A stretch of DNA of 64,000 nucleotides, from assembly GCA_030411725.1 (NCBI GenBank), contig MU839829.1:434001-498000 (forward strand), read 5' to 3'. The position numbers were made by a program, and so were the translations under genes. Shown here piece after piece: positions 20,976 through 32,600 of the stretch. The DNA is from Echria macrotheca (taxonomy: Eukaryota > Ascomycota > Sordariomycetes > Sordariales > Schizotheciaceae). A model generated the notes under the pieces. It was not told the DNA's origin and did no database searches. It saw only the letters and a program-made list of their open reading frames with translations. Position 1 is the first letter of the stretch; each line of letters starts with the position of its first letter.

Positions 20976-21385
20976 TTTCTTTTTTATTTAATATATTCTT
21001 TGTTTTTCGGATGACCAGTGGGTCTCTACGAAACACCTTGCGCTCCCTTAGGGACCTGTGCTGCTTCCTTTTCCACTTTCATTGCAATTTTGTCATCCTT
21101 CAGCAAGCTTGGGAATAAAAGCAAAACTAGGAAATAAAAAGCTGCAAAGGTAAATGGAAAGAGAATTCTTGATAGAGAGAGTAAAAAGGAACGAAAAAAG
21201 AAATGCAGCGGCTCGGGTCGTCGGAACTTTTATCCTAGCATACCAAAAAACTTCAATACAGTGAAAGAGGAAATAACCATTGCAGGCTCCAGTGCCATTC
21301 ATTTGAGATATTGGGAAAGGCGATAGTTGAATGGTGTTGTGCGAAGACGGGGGGGGGCAAAAAAACAAAAAAAACAAGAATTGAA

Positions 21386-21516
21386 CGACTTGTCCCAGAT
21401 TCGAACTGGGAGCTCTTCAGTGCGCTCCGCGTGAGTTGCCCCGGCTGCCCCCCTTCAGACGCGAGGATCTACCCCCAGCTTAACACAAGACGTGTGACCA
21501 TTACACCATACAAGCC
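21386..21516 (-). ncRNA. tRNA-like Pol III RNA, copy 5
   Basis: The longest and most diverged copy (131 nt), yet its helices are kept by paired changes. The acceptor is GGCTTGT/ACAAGTC, the D-stem is now fully Watson-Crick (GTGT/ACAC), and the T-arm is perfect. The middle hairpin keeps CTG-AAGGGGGG-CAG. T8 stands at 21367-21374 on the minus strand. Confidence 0.65.
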
Positions 21517-21540
21517 GTTCGTACTTTGGGGACTGGGAAG

Positions 21541-21552
21541 CTAGCATATATA
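21541..21552 (-). promoter_or_regulatory. TATA/GCTAG box of tRNA-like copy 5
   Basis: TATATATGCTAG starts at -36 (its inner TATA is at -34). The GCTAG element is shared with copies 1, 3 and 4 although the rest of the flank is diverged. Confidence 0.55.
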
Positions 21553-22326
21553 GCCAAGATCAGACGCGCAAGTCTCATGAGAGGAACCAAACACCGCGCA
21601 GGCGAACCCCGCATCCGATGTATCGTGTTGCCTTCCCTCGTTGCTTTCCACCCCCACCCTACCGTGCTTTTGAATGCATTTGAGGATGTTGCTTAATGCT
21701 ATAACGTCTCAGAAATGGTCATGCCACAACGCTCAAGATGCCGCCGGTTACTCGCTAGTTATTCTTAACATTTTCCTTCTTCTTTTATATGCGATGTCAT
21801 TGCTGTACCCAGCTTGCAAACGGATTGGTTTGTCCACTTCTGGTTAGTTTCTACCTATACTACCCAATGTCGCCCAAACCTCGATTGCGGTAGTATGATT
21901 GCGTGGTCAAACAATGGTATTGTTGTGCTTTAACTCTGTTTTGAACGTAACAGAGCCATCTTTGTCGTTTGTTCCGCATACGCGTCCATCCGACGACTAC
22001 TCGCAATGACTCTCAGGCTCGGAATCCAACTGCCAAACCACCAAATTCCCCAAGGTTCAGCAAGGCCGATGGAGTATAAACCGGCGAAACGCTTTCCAGG
22101 CCTGGATCCCCAATTATCAACACGTCTCACAAAATTCTTACCATCAAAGACGCCGGGAACCTAGGCCGTCTTTGGCGCCAGGGATAAGAACATATCCCCG
22201 GCCGTGCGACTTTATCAACAAAATAGAACGGACGACCAAAAACATTGGAAGCGATGGCCGGGGTGAATGGTGATAGAGCTGTTCACCTGTCATCAGAACT
22301 GCAAGACCAAACAATGGCAAAAAAGG

Positions 22327-22444
22327 AAGCTCGTCCCAGATTCGAACTAGGCCCCTCTCCCCAACTATCAAAGCGGTCTCCTGCCCCCCTACAGGACCTG
22401 CCGGGATAGTCGAGTGAGCTGTGCGACCATTACACCAACGAACT
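22327..22444 (-). ncRNA. tRNA-like Pol III RNA, copy 6
   Basis: A 118-nt copy. The acceptor AGTTCGT pairs with ACGAGCT, so the terminal pair is A-T instead of G-C. The D-arm is GTGT/GCAC, and the T-arm CCTAG/CTGGG keeps pairing through a G-T. The loop is TAGGGGGG, the only change in the family, and the closing CCTG/CAGG is kept. An outer stem ACTATC/GATAGT is unique to this copy. T6 stands at 22319-22324 on the minus strand. No clear upstream TATA box. Confidence 0.6.
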
Positions 22445-23430
22445 AGGGCTTTACAAGAAGGAAAACTGGTACAAGAATCCCAGAGGCCGGGTTGGCCGAG
22501 AGGGGAAGTTAACGGCGGTCTCTTTCGCATCGAATATCTCCCTGCACCTCCCCGCCTTCTTGAATACTCGACACATTCACTTCTTAACATGACCTATGTA
22601 TATAAACTTGCATGGTAAATACTGATTTCAGCATCGCCAAGCCTCCTTTGGCAGGACTTCGCGACCCATTGACTTCGGATCGTCCGTCGACGCCCACCGT
22701 GGGACCCCACCACGACGCGCCTTTCAAGATCTGAAGGTTCTCGAGGACGTCAGACGGACGACGTGCCAATCACCCAGACGAGATGACATCTGGCGATCGA
22801 GGAGAGGGACTCGCAGAGTTGGAACTCTAGTTAGCAGAGTTTTACAATCTCGTATTTGGTCAACAACACGTCGCTCTTCACACCCGCGCAACATCCTACC
22901 CAACACAGATCGAGTGGACCATGAATACGTCGACTACAACGAAAATCATGGCAATCGCGGTGGCTTGCCGTTTTACCAAGCCTTGACCCTAAGATATTGT
23001 ACCTTCGTACGTCAGTGACCACATGACGCTGACCAAAACGCAGCACGCAGATGGCGAGGAGCGCAGACCGAATCAACCGGCATCGGTCCAGAACACCAAA
23101 GGAGGGGATAATGAGCCCTTTGCAGTGCAGACAAGTCGATACTAACCAGCAGCAGAACATTCCCGCAACCGGCCAGCCACCACCATCGCCAAAATGACAT
23201 TTTGTCATGACAGATATTACCTTATTACACCATCCCAGAAACTCCCACCAACCGCCGCGAGCCCGGCTGCATTTGGAGACGCTCGTATTGCACTGTCATC
23301 TGCACGCCCACCTTTAGTATACACAACTCGTCACCAGAGGGGAGAAACCGACAAATAATGAGCTTCACCAGTTTTGGGCCTGTAACAGCAAACGTATCAA
23401 TTCTTCGAGGGGAATGGCATATCCAAAAAG
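22445..23430. other. Intergenic, no gene seen
   Basis: No supported gene. A short A-box-like GGCCGGGTTGGCCGAGAGG near 22486 has no matching B box. Confidence 0.45.
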
Positions 23431-24651
23431 CTACCCAAGCTCAGCCACCACCCCTGGAGGTTGAACCACCCTCTCCCTCGGCGGTTGTGTCTGTGCTAAC
23501 CACCTCCTCCACCCCTCCAGGATCCGATTTCTCTCGGCAATCCGATCGGCCACAAACTCGGCCTGGTCAGCCTGTATCTTCTCGTCGATCTTCTCCAGCA
23601 TCTTCTTGACCTCATCCCTATACGACCCTCCAAAAACCCGCTTGAGCGCTCTCATCGGGTTGAACGTGATGACGCTCTTCGGCCCCAGCACCGACATGGT
23701 ATCGCTATCCTGCTTCGAGGAACCCCCTGTTGGCGGCAGGACCGACGACTCAGACGTGTCCTTGAGCAGGACGAGATCGACCTGGTACATGAAGCCGTAG
23801 ATTGAAAAACGGGACAGCATGGCCGCGTTCTGCTCCCACGCCTCTTCTGTCGCGCCGAGCTGAATGCCAAGCTGTCTGGATTCTCGAAGCTGTTTCTGGA
23901 TCTTGACACCAATGGCTCGCGTCTCATCGGCACAAATCAGGGCGGTCAACAGGGCCACCAATTTGCTGAATACCCGCTTAAAGTATTGCACCCTCCATCC
24001 TATCATTGGCCCGTTAGCACTTGACGACAAGCTCCTGGGAGGGAAAGCAGACTCCCGGAAAAAGAAACCCCACTCACGCTTTATATCCTTCAGCGCCGTC
24101 ACCGACGTGCTCAGCGTGTCCTCGGTCGAGTCCCACACGGCGGACTGGATAGCCTGCGCAAAGACAGCGTCCTTCTCCAGCACCCAGGCCGCGTTGGCGT
24201 ATTTCAGCGTCTCATCCTCCTTGATGCGGAGCGGCGGCCGTCGCCAGCAGTACTCATGCCAATCCACGCCCGTGGCATGTTCCCACGGCTTGTCAAGCCT
24301 CTCCCACAAGCCGGAAAACGCGGCGGGGTCGCACCCGTAATACCACAAGGCGTTGCAGCGGCGGGACAGTCGATCGATGGGAATACTCTGCGGGCGCGTG
24401 CGGGTGAAGCCGCAAAGCGTTTCTAGCACGTACTTGATGGCGTCGACGTCGATGTCCTGGTCGGGCTGGGGGACCAGGGTGATGGGGCCGGCCCGGTCGC
24501 GGAACTCTCTGTCGTGCAGCAGCTCCCTGAGCTGGATGGACCACTTGGCCAGCCGGACGAGGCCGCTGGCGGGCACGTCGACGGGCTGGGAGGTCGAGAA
24601 GGGGGATGATGATGGGTCGGCCGAGGTCTGGATGAAGAACGAGGTGACCAT
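23431..24651 (-). CDS. BTB/POZ-like fungal protein
   Basis: A single-exon ORF of 406 residues. An early block resembles the second half of a fungal BTB/POZ-type protein (VDAIKYVLETLCG, then RCNALWYYGCDPAAF, WERLDKPWEH, LKYANAAWVLEKDAVF, AIQSAVWDS). That order of a short helix, a Cys-rich turn and an alpha-helical AWVLEKDAVF segment is typical of lineage-specific BTB proteins in filamentous fungi. The C-terminal half is helical and basic, with a predicted coiled coil (VKKMLEKIDEKIQADQAEF) before a Gln/Pro tail. The start is the first ATG. The canonical BTB fold is divergent and I give the family only moderate weight. No signal or membrane segment is visible. Function unknown; BTB proteins usually mediate protein interaction. 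Confidence 0.6.
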   Translation of the reverse strand: MVTSFFIQTSADPSSSPFSTSQPVDVPASGLVRLAKWSIQLRELLHDREFRDRAGPITLVPQPDQDIDVDAIKYVLETLCGFTRTRPQSIPIDRLSRRCNALWYYGCDPAAFSGLWERLDKPWEHATGVDWHEYCWRRPPLRIKEDETLKYANAAWVLEKDAVFAQAIQSAVWDSTEDTLSTSVTALKDIKREWGFFFRESAFPPRSLSSSANGPMIGWRVQYFKRVFSKLVALLTALICADETRAIGVKIQKQLRESRQLGIQLGATEEAWEQNAAMLSRFSIYGFMYQVDLVLLKDTSESSVLPPTGGSSKQDSDTMSVLGPKSVITFNPMRALKRVFGGSYRDEVKKMLEKIDEKIQADQAEFVADRIAERNRILEGWRRWLAQTQPPRERVVQPPGVVAELG

Positions 24652-25176
24652 GCTCGATCTCTTATTAGGTAAGAAGATGGTCGATCCGGGGAGCTAAATC
24701 GGGGGAGGGGCGGCGGAGGCAGGGCACTGGTCAGACAACACGCATGGCACACATGGGACGGCAGGCTGGGATCGATCGCTTGAACCCACCTCGAGGGGCA
24801 ACATGACAACTGACGGGACGCGAGCTTGGCAGACGCAAAAGGTCCAGCAGCGGTGGTCATGATTCGATGCGACGGAGGAGCAGAAAGCCAGAAGGGAGGA
24901 CAGTTTTTCCTTTCGTGCGACTGCTGGGAAAGAAAAGTGCAACAAAGCCAAAACCGACGAGCCTGGTTTGACGGGACACGTCACATGGAGAATTCGGGGT
25001 CAACGCGCGCAAAGAGTTCACGTTGTGGGCGCTGGCGCTGGACGGGCTGGTTCGCCAATCGCGCCAAGAATCCCGATCCGATCAGGGACGAGGCCAGACC
25101 ACTCGTTCGGTGACCTGGGCGCGGCCGTTGCACTGTCAGGCGTTCTCCCGGACGGGAGCCAATGGCGACGGCAATG

Positions 25177-25240
25177 CTTATCTCTGCGGCGTCGGTCGGC
25201 AGCCCGGGGGGCGTCGCCTTCCCGCTTTCGGGACTTATCA
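25177..25240. promoter_or_regulatory. Two GATA-factor sites upstream of the ammonium transporter
   Basis: AGATAAG (complement at 25177-25183) and TGATAAG (complement at 25234-25240) are 57 bp apart and about 0.6 kb before the transporter start. Both fit the HGATAR consensus bound by the fungal nitrogen regulator AreA/NIT2, which is known to drive ammonium permease genes. Confidence 0.5.
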
Positions 25241-25826
25241 GCGTCAAAGCTCAACTCCCCGCAGCTGAAGCTCAACCAGGCAAATTGCTTCGCCCCCTGT
25301 TTGACCTGCTGCCGACTGGGGAAATACGGTGAATGCCGTGGTCGGCTGGACGGGCCCCCTACTGGTCCAAACTCGAACCGCCGGCGAGGCTCCCGAACGC
25401 GACATGCAGTGTGCCCCGCAACGCCCGGTGCGCGCAACGTCGTGTCAGGCCATGGCTGTGGGAATTATTTACGCCTCCCCGCATCGCCTGCTCGTCCGCG
25501 ACCCAGATTGACAGGTCCACCGGTTCCAAACAACAGCCGGCATGGCGCTCGGATGCTCGACTATTGGCCGGCCATCTCAGCCTCACTCGGCTCCGGGCCT
25601 GGCGAGCCTGGGGCTTCCCCAGCTTGCCCAGGCAGAGATTACATGGCGCTAACCCGTCTTTGCTTTTGTGCTCGAGCCTGCCCTCAAAAATCTGGTTCCT
25701 CCTCTCGTCAGGCTCGCTGTCTTTACGGCATCTCTTCTTGACGACGACATCGACCCGTTCGTCTCTGCTCGCCCTTGGGAGAACCTTTCTCGAGCGCCCC
25801 GGGGCTTCGCCGCCTTTTCCTCCGCC

Positions 25827-27625
25827 ATGGCCAGCTATCCTCTCGACGTCGCCCCTCCTCTGCTGAGGAAGATCCAGGGCGGCCTGGTGTCCGACGATGC
25901 CCTCCTGCAGAGCCCTCAAGACTTCTTCCAGGTCCGAACCCTCTCCCAGGCCAGCACGAGCGGGGGTTGTTAACAATTCGCAGGGTGCCGACATCGTCTG
26001 GGTCATGGTCGCTGGCGGCTTGGTGCTCCAGATGATCCCGGCCATCGCCATGTTCTATTCTGGCGCGACAGACCGGTCTTCCACCCTGACGCTGCTCCGC
26101 ATGCCTATCATCACCGCCGCCTTCTGCAGTGTCCAGGCATGTCGCCGTCGTCCCCGCTCGCTGTGATATCCTGCTAATAACCGTCCCAGTGGTACCTGTG
26201 GGGATATGCTTTGACTTTTGCTTCCGGCCCGGGCGAAACAACCTCGACTTGGTATGGGGGTCACATCCGGGCCATGGCTCTCTATCGCGCCTGGATCCGA
26301 CCCGTTGGTGCTGCCGGCCCAAAGATCCCCGAGCTGTTGTATGCCTTTTACCAGGGCATGTTCGCCGCCTTCACCCCCGCCTTGGTCTGCGGTGGCGTCA
26401 TCAAGCGGTTCAAGATGGGCCGCTTCCTCATATTCATCTGGCTCTGGTCATTGTTGGTCTACTACCCCGTGGCCAGATGGGCCTGGTCTCCCGACGGCTT
26501 CTCCAGCCAGCACGGAGTCATGGACTTTGCCGGCGGGACAGTCGTGCACATCACCTCCGGCACCGCCGCCGGCGCCGTCGTTCTGTTCCACGCCATGGAG
26601 AAGTACGGCTGGGGAATCTTCAAGCAGGCCTGGAGGACCATCACGACGTCGGCGGATGAAGGGAAGGAGGTGGACGCTATGAAACTCCGAACGCGACTAG
26701 CAGCGGGCAACCAACAGAACGGCGGAACCGTCTCAGACGAAGAGCTTGGTGAGCAGAACCATTTCGTATTGACGAGGGATGCGCCGCATAGCATCAACAA
26801 CCTGGTCATCGGCACCATGTTGCTGTGGATCGGCTGGCTCGGGTTCAACGGTGGATCAGCCCTGGGAGGAAACTTGCGAGCCGTGTCCGCCTGTGCGTCA
26901 ACTCACGTTGCCGCCAGCACAGGCGGATGTGTGATGCTAGTACTGTTTTGGACGGCGGAAGAGGCGGCCAGGCGATGGCCAACTCTGTTTGGCGGTGGAA
27001 GTAGTGACGGCAGTGGTGACGGTAGTGGTGGCGGCAAGCTGTCCGTTGTCCATTTCTGCGACGGCGCCGTTGTAGGCTTGGTTGCGGTGACGCCGGCCGC
27101 CGGATACGTACGACATCCCGACCATCCTCATCGACCCAATGCTGACCATGTTCTAGGTCCCGGTGTGGAGTGCCGGCTGTATTGGTGCGATTTCAGCCAT
27201 CATCATTTTTGGGCTGAAGGGCACCTTCCTCCAGCATCTCATGAGGGGCGACCCTCTCTTCGTCTTTCTGATCCATGCCGGTGGCGGCTTCGTAGGAATG
27301 GTTCTGACCGGATGTTTTGCCAAGTAAGCTGCCCGCCAGAATCAATCCGAAGTCTCTTTGCTAACCGCTGCCTCCTAGGGACTATGTCGTCGGCTTTGAC
27401 GGCTTCTCGGTGCTTCTGGATCGCTCCGTCGCGGAGCGCGTGGGCTGGCAAGTGGCGGATGCATGCATGGGGTTTGGCTATTCCTTGGCCATGACCACCG
27501 GCATCCTGCTGTTCATGAAGATCCTCTTGAGACCATTCAGTGGGACGTGGAGGCTTCTGGGCGATAACGAGGTCGACAAGCTTGAGGCCGAGCTCGAGTA
27601 CAAATGGCGGAAGCGCAGCGAGTAG
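25827..27625 (+). CDS. Ammonium transporter (AMT/MEP family)
   Basis: Five exons (25827-25931, 25984-26136, 26190-27107, 27157-27323, 27379-27625) give 529 residues of an AMT/MEP permease of the plasma membrane. Diagnostic segments are GADIVWVMVAGGLVLQMIP, AMFYSGATDRSS, WIGWLGFNGGSALGGN and CDGAVVGLVAVTPAAGYV. Both pore histidines are present (His206 in VVHITSGTAAG, His432 in FLIHAGGG), although the second motif replaces the usual HGVGG. A long Gly/Ser loop and a charged cytosolic loop are inserted. The start is a GCCATGG in perfect context. Intron 2 (26137-26189) begins with GC instead of GT and has a GCTAATAAC branch site; the others are GT-AG. It lacks the common D-D-x-L-D block, so it is a divergent paralogue. 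Two GATA sites upstream suggest nitrogen control. Confidence 0.9.
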
Positions 27626-28678
27626 TGGATGGAAAGATCTTGTCGTATCGAACATGACACTATCCTCAAATGACTGTTAGCCATGTGCCCTTCGAAGGAG
27701 ATTGGATTTCGAGCCAGGTCTTGGCTGAACTGCCCAACTGCGGAGCGAACCCAACCCGGGTGCAGCACCGCTTGTAGACGCAACGTGGAGAGCAAAGCAA
27801 GCCGAGATTGAAATCCCGAATCATCCAGAACTGGAAGACTCCGGCACTACGCGGTGTTGCAACGCCTGGTAGGATACCCAGGCTTGGTATGGGCTCACGG
27901 CCAGCGAGGGCTGCCCAAGAACACAGCGAAACAGACCCCCATCATTGCTCCATACGAACGACGGTGAGGGAAATCGTACACACCACCCACCCAACCAGAC
28001 CAGGAGCAGAGAGATGCTAGACAGTCCTTTTCAAACAATACCTCGAGACCCCGGGAGGTTGCAACAATAATACCGCTTTCTAGGAGAAAATGAGCGCGGT
28101 TCTTTGTTTAGGGACGATAAATGCGACTTGCCCCTCAACAAGACGGAGGAGAATAACAAAAAGCTTTAATTTGGCTGACAATGCCCCTTGGATTCCAGCC
28201 AGCAGGTTATGTGTGCTTCCGTAGGTCGGTAGCATAAATGTAGCTCCCACTCACCCTTCCGGTTCCCACTCTCAGTCCTACGGGAAGAGGACATATACAT
28301 AAACGACGCAGCTTCGAAGTACAATTCCAGTTCATTTACGCCTGTAAGAATTAAAAAAACGAAAAATGGCATTAGGTCCGATTAGAGCGCTACATTGCAT
28401 TTCAAAACCACCCAAAGAATCTAGTCTACAAGAACACATCCAAGTTCAGAGCAGCCACCTACGTATCTTAGTAGCCGCCCTTCAGGTCGTAGATGGACGG
28501 TGCGCGGCATAAAGGTCTTTCACCAGTTTGGCACGGAACGATGTCTGGCATGATGTATCTATTTAGTGAGAGGTCCTCCAGCAAAATGGGGGTGCAACCC
28601 CTTATCAGATGCCTGCCCTCCCCCTCCCAAAAAAGGGGGTCGGGATTCTTTTCAATCCCGAAAAGAAAAGAAGGTAGC
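27626..28678. other. Intergenic, 3' flanks
   Basis: No coding gene seen. A hairpin CGGGATT..AATCCCG (about 28640-28660) lies just beyond the tRNA 3' end. Confidence 0.5.
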
Positions 28679-28750
28679 TAGCTTCAACTCGTTTCGATCG
28701 AGTGACCTCCGGGTTATGAGCCCGGCGCGCTTCCACTGCGCCATGAAGCT
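28679..28750 (-). tRNA. Initiator tRNA-Met (CAT)
   Basis: A 72-nt cloverleaf on the minus strand. The acceptor AGCTTCA pairs with TGAAGCT. The anticodon stem-loop GGGCTCATAACCC carries anticodon CAT with the three G-C pairs typical of initiators. The T-loop reads ATCGAAAC in place of TTCRAAT, and the terminal pair is A1-T72; both are hallmarks of eukaryotic initiator tRNA. There is no intron. A T-rich stretch follows the 3' end as a Pol III terminator. Confidence 0.93.
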
Positions 28751-29671
28751 ATGTTGTTGCTTTTGGTAGTCTACATGCCTGATGATGAAAGAAGGCATTA
28801 GGAAAGGTACCTGATAAAGTTAGGGAAGAGATCTCTGAAAAACAAATAAAGCAAGGTCGGTTTACGGCTGGTGGTAAGTTCATTTTGCCTTACCTAATCA
28901 CGAAGACAATACATGTTTCGTGGGCCAGGATGGCGAAAAGGTTGGTTCGGGTCTGGGTCCGGGTCCTTGTCCGGAATCCGGATCGGTGACTACGATGCGC
29001 GCGGGATGGGCATTGCAAAGAAAACATCGTAATAGGAAAATACAAAGCTCTACCAAACAAATAAACGACCGAACCGAGAACTCAGAAACTCGGACTATGT
29101 AATAATGAAAAACAAAGATGGGAGGAGACATAGGAACAGAGGCATCACAAGCAACGCGGGAGGGCAAAGAGGCAGACCTTCTACTACCTACCTACACATC
29201 TATAGATCTATCTCTATAAACCTTGTAGACATGGATGACCCGATCTCTGCATTTCTTCACGACAATGTACCGGAAATATCCAAACTCAGACATCTAGACA
29301 CACACACAGAGAATACCATATGTACCTCACGAAGGGGCTTCTCTGCAGAGACAGGGGCGTGCGAGAGTATTGCAACATCTCTGTTTTCATAATTCTAAGT
29401 AAACACCTAATTACAACTTGGGATCCCATCTGGACCAGTCGACAAGCCGCAGAGTTACAAGTGTCTCACGTCACGCCGTCACGGTGACGTGCCTTTCTAG
29501 ACATGAGTTACATCAATCACACGACATAACACACTGGGACACTGGGCGGACACATTACAGGCAACAGAAAAGTCGCTGACAACCAATTCCATTCAACCGC
29601 TTCAAATGCGCTCCTCCCGTGGGTATCACATCTATCGCTCTACTTTCGAGACTAGACACGAACCAGAATCC
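28751..29671. other. Intergenic, no gene seen
   Basis: AT-richer spacer between the tRNA and the end of the kinase gene. The imperfect GGTTCGGGTCTGGGTCCGGG run near 28940 is a short G-rich stretch. No gene. Confidence 0.5.
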
Positions 29672-32600
29672 TCAAGCTCCCAGCAGCGTCACGATCTTCT
29701 TCCACAGATCCGGTATTCTAAACGGCTTGGAAACAACATCGTCCATCCCGCTACGCCGCGCCGCCGCCACCTGTTCGTCCCGCACATTCGCTGTCACCGC
29801 AATCACCGGCACCCGCCCCTCCATCATGCCCTCGCCCTCCATCTTCCGGATCTCGCGCACACAGGTGAGTCCGTCCATGTTTGGCATCTCGAGATCCATC
29901 AAGATCACTGACAGCTTGTGACCGCCAGGTTGGCGGAAGTGTGTCTTCTCGAGGAAGGCCAGAGCCTCGATACCGTCGTTGGCGACGTTTACTCCGCAGC
30001 CGAACTTCTTGAGTTGGTTTACCAGGACCTTTTGGTTGATCAGGTTATCCTCAACGACCAGAACGTGAACATCCTTGGGCTCCAGAGGCGGCTGAGACCT
30101 CACTGCCACCAGATCCGCCGCTAGGCCCGAAGACGCGTAATCTTGTCGCTGAGGCGTGGGTCGATGCTGCAGAGATGAGCTGCCACCCAACTGCTGTTCG
30201 ATGGGAAACGCTTCGCCAGACAAGTCGTTGGAAGGCCTCCTTGACCTCCGAGCTTGAATGAAGAAACCAAAAACACTTCCCCTTCCAGCTTCCGATGCAA
30301 CACCAATCTGTCCACCGTGGAGTTCAGCGAGGCGCTTGGATATGAACAAGCCTAGACCGCTTCCTCCGTACTGGGCATGAGTTCTGGGAGAGGCTTGTTT
30401 GAACCGCTGGAAGAGGATCTGCTTTTCCTCTGGTGTGAGCCCGCAACCGCTGTCCTCGACGTCGAAATGGAGGTACACGATCTCTTCCTTGCCCCAGTCG
30501 TCCGAAGTGGTGACCACCGAATGCTCGCTCTTCGACGGCACGTACTGGAATCCCGGTATGGAGCTGCTGTCTGGCGGTGTCAGCGATGCGCCGAGAGTCA
30601 CCTTGATGAGTCGTTCGTTCGCAGGAGCGGTAAACTTGATGGCATTGGTAAGGAGGTTGATCAAGATCTGAAGGACCCGACTAGGGTCAATGGCGACCCA
30701 GTCGATTTGAAGATCGCGGTACGGGGGGTTAACCACAAAGGCAACCTTGATCTCCTTCGCCTGCAGTTCTGGTTCAAACATTTTGACTGCCCGGCGGAGA
30801 ATGACCTCGGGCTGCGACGATACCGGGGTAATGATGAGTAGGTTTGAATCGAGCTTGGATATGGTCAGGATGTCATCGACAATGGACTTCTGATGCTGTA
30901 CGCAGAGTGTAATCGTCTGCGCGGCGTCCAGACACGACTCGACTACTTTTTCGTCCGGTGATATCTGCTTTTCCTGGCACATGGCCAGCGCCGATGAGAT
31001 GTCGTCGGCACACTGCAGGATGGCGCTGAGGGGGTTTCGCATTTCGTGCGATGTGATGTCGATAAACTCGTTCTGTCGTCTTCGGGTCTCCTCGGCCTCC
31101 TGTAATCGTTGGTTCTGCAAGCCCTGCGCCCATTTTAGATGCGAGATATCTGTGATGGAGCCCATGATAGACCTCAAAGCACCGTTGGCACCAAGCTCTG
31201 GGTTGGCAGTGAAGAGCACCCAGCATTCGATCGACTCGCCTTCGAAGTTGACTGGGTTGGGCGCCCGCTTCTTCAGCTGCAGCTCACTAGACCAAGCCTG
31301 ATGCTCTTCGACCAACTCGCGCCAGCCTTCCTGCATCACCCGGATGCTTTCCTCCACCATGAAATCCATCCACGACATTTCGTACTCCTCGTCTCTGTTG
31401 TGTCCTGTCATCTCGTAGAACCGATCGTTGGCTTCCCGGAGGACACCTTCGGGGCTGATGAGGAACATGCCCAGCGGTGACAACTCCGTCATGCGTCGGA
31501 GTCGACTGGCCTGTAGATCGAGCTCTTGGGTGAGCTGTTGCTTCTCAAGGGCGGCGGCTTCAGCTGCATCCCTATTGCGACGAGTCTCGTCCTCGAATAG
31601 GATCACTGAGGCTAGCGAGGTGGCCAGCTGCCGGTTTAACATGCTGGTGAAGGCCACATACTCTTCGTCGTATGGTCTCCTGGGATTCACTCCGAGGACT
31701 AGGAAAGCCAGGACGGCGTCGCCGTTTGTTGGCCTTACTGGAAAGATGATGGCCTCTCTGCACGGGTCTCCGAAGCCTCGCCACTCGATCCCTTCAAGAA
31801 GAGCCTCGGGAAGCGTCCCATCTCTCGTATGGAGCAGTGTCGGTTCTCTTGTCCTCATGGCCTCCCTGAAAGAAGGAATGAAGCCTTCGCGACTTCTCTT
31901 GAGGTCAAGGTGTGAAGGCGCGGCAATGTGGCCATCGGGCACCCCAATCGAGCCTTCTAGATGGCAGGTTTTGAGCGATATGGTGCTTCCCGAGGAGATG
32001 GAGGAGTGGTCGCCGTCGTCTCCATCGCCCACAGAATAGAGAAGGGCAAAGGGAACATCTCGCTCGTTGTCTTCGAGACCGTCCAGCACCAGTTTCCAAA
32101 ACTGCTTGACTGCTGTTGCTTGGGAAGTGCATTCCCCAATCTTGTTAATCGTCTTCATCCTTCGTTGACTGAGAACTTGCTTTGTGGTTTCGAAGGGGGC
32201 ATTGTAGAAGCCCTGAATGCGGTTTGTGCCCCCATAGAGCGGAGTGAACGACCAGGAGTAGAAGGTTTCTTCGAGAAGACCGTACCGGTTGATCGGGAGA
32301 TAGTCATCTTCCTTGCGGACACTGATACCAGTCCTGGCACACTCTGCAAAGACAGGACTGGTGTATTCCCAAAGCTCGGCAAAGGGACCAGAAAAGCCGG
32401 TACCCATCAAGCTCGGATGCTTGTTGCCCGCGACCTCGGCAGCGTAGGCCTCGTTGTACAACATTGTCAACTCGGAGCCCCAAAAGAGAGCTGCAGGGTG
32501 TGGGTTGCTCATGCAGAGATTCGCAGTTTGTCGGAATTCGGGCGACCACTGGGCGCATTAGTTAGCGCCTATTCTGCGGACCTGACGGATGGCACATACC

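Noticed and set aside
13932..22444. Reading the six tRNA-like genes as ordinary intron-containing tRNAs
   Set aside because: The anticodon-arm region does not give a consistent 5-bp stem with pyrimidine-32, T-33 and purine-37 in the copies tested; the insert keeps its own conserved hairpin.
13932..22444. Reading the six copies as a SINE family
   Set aside because: They end directly after the acceptor 3' strand with oligo-T, have no body or A-rich tail, and the helices covary.
22486..22540. A-box-like GGCCGGGTTGGCCGAGAGG
   Set aside because: No B box or cloverleaf follows.
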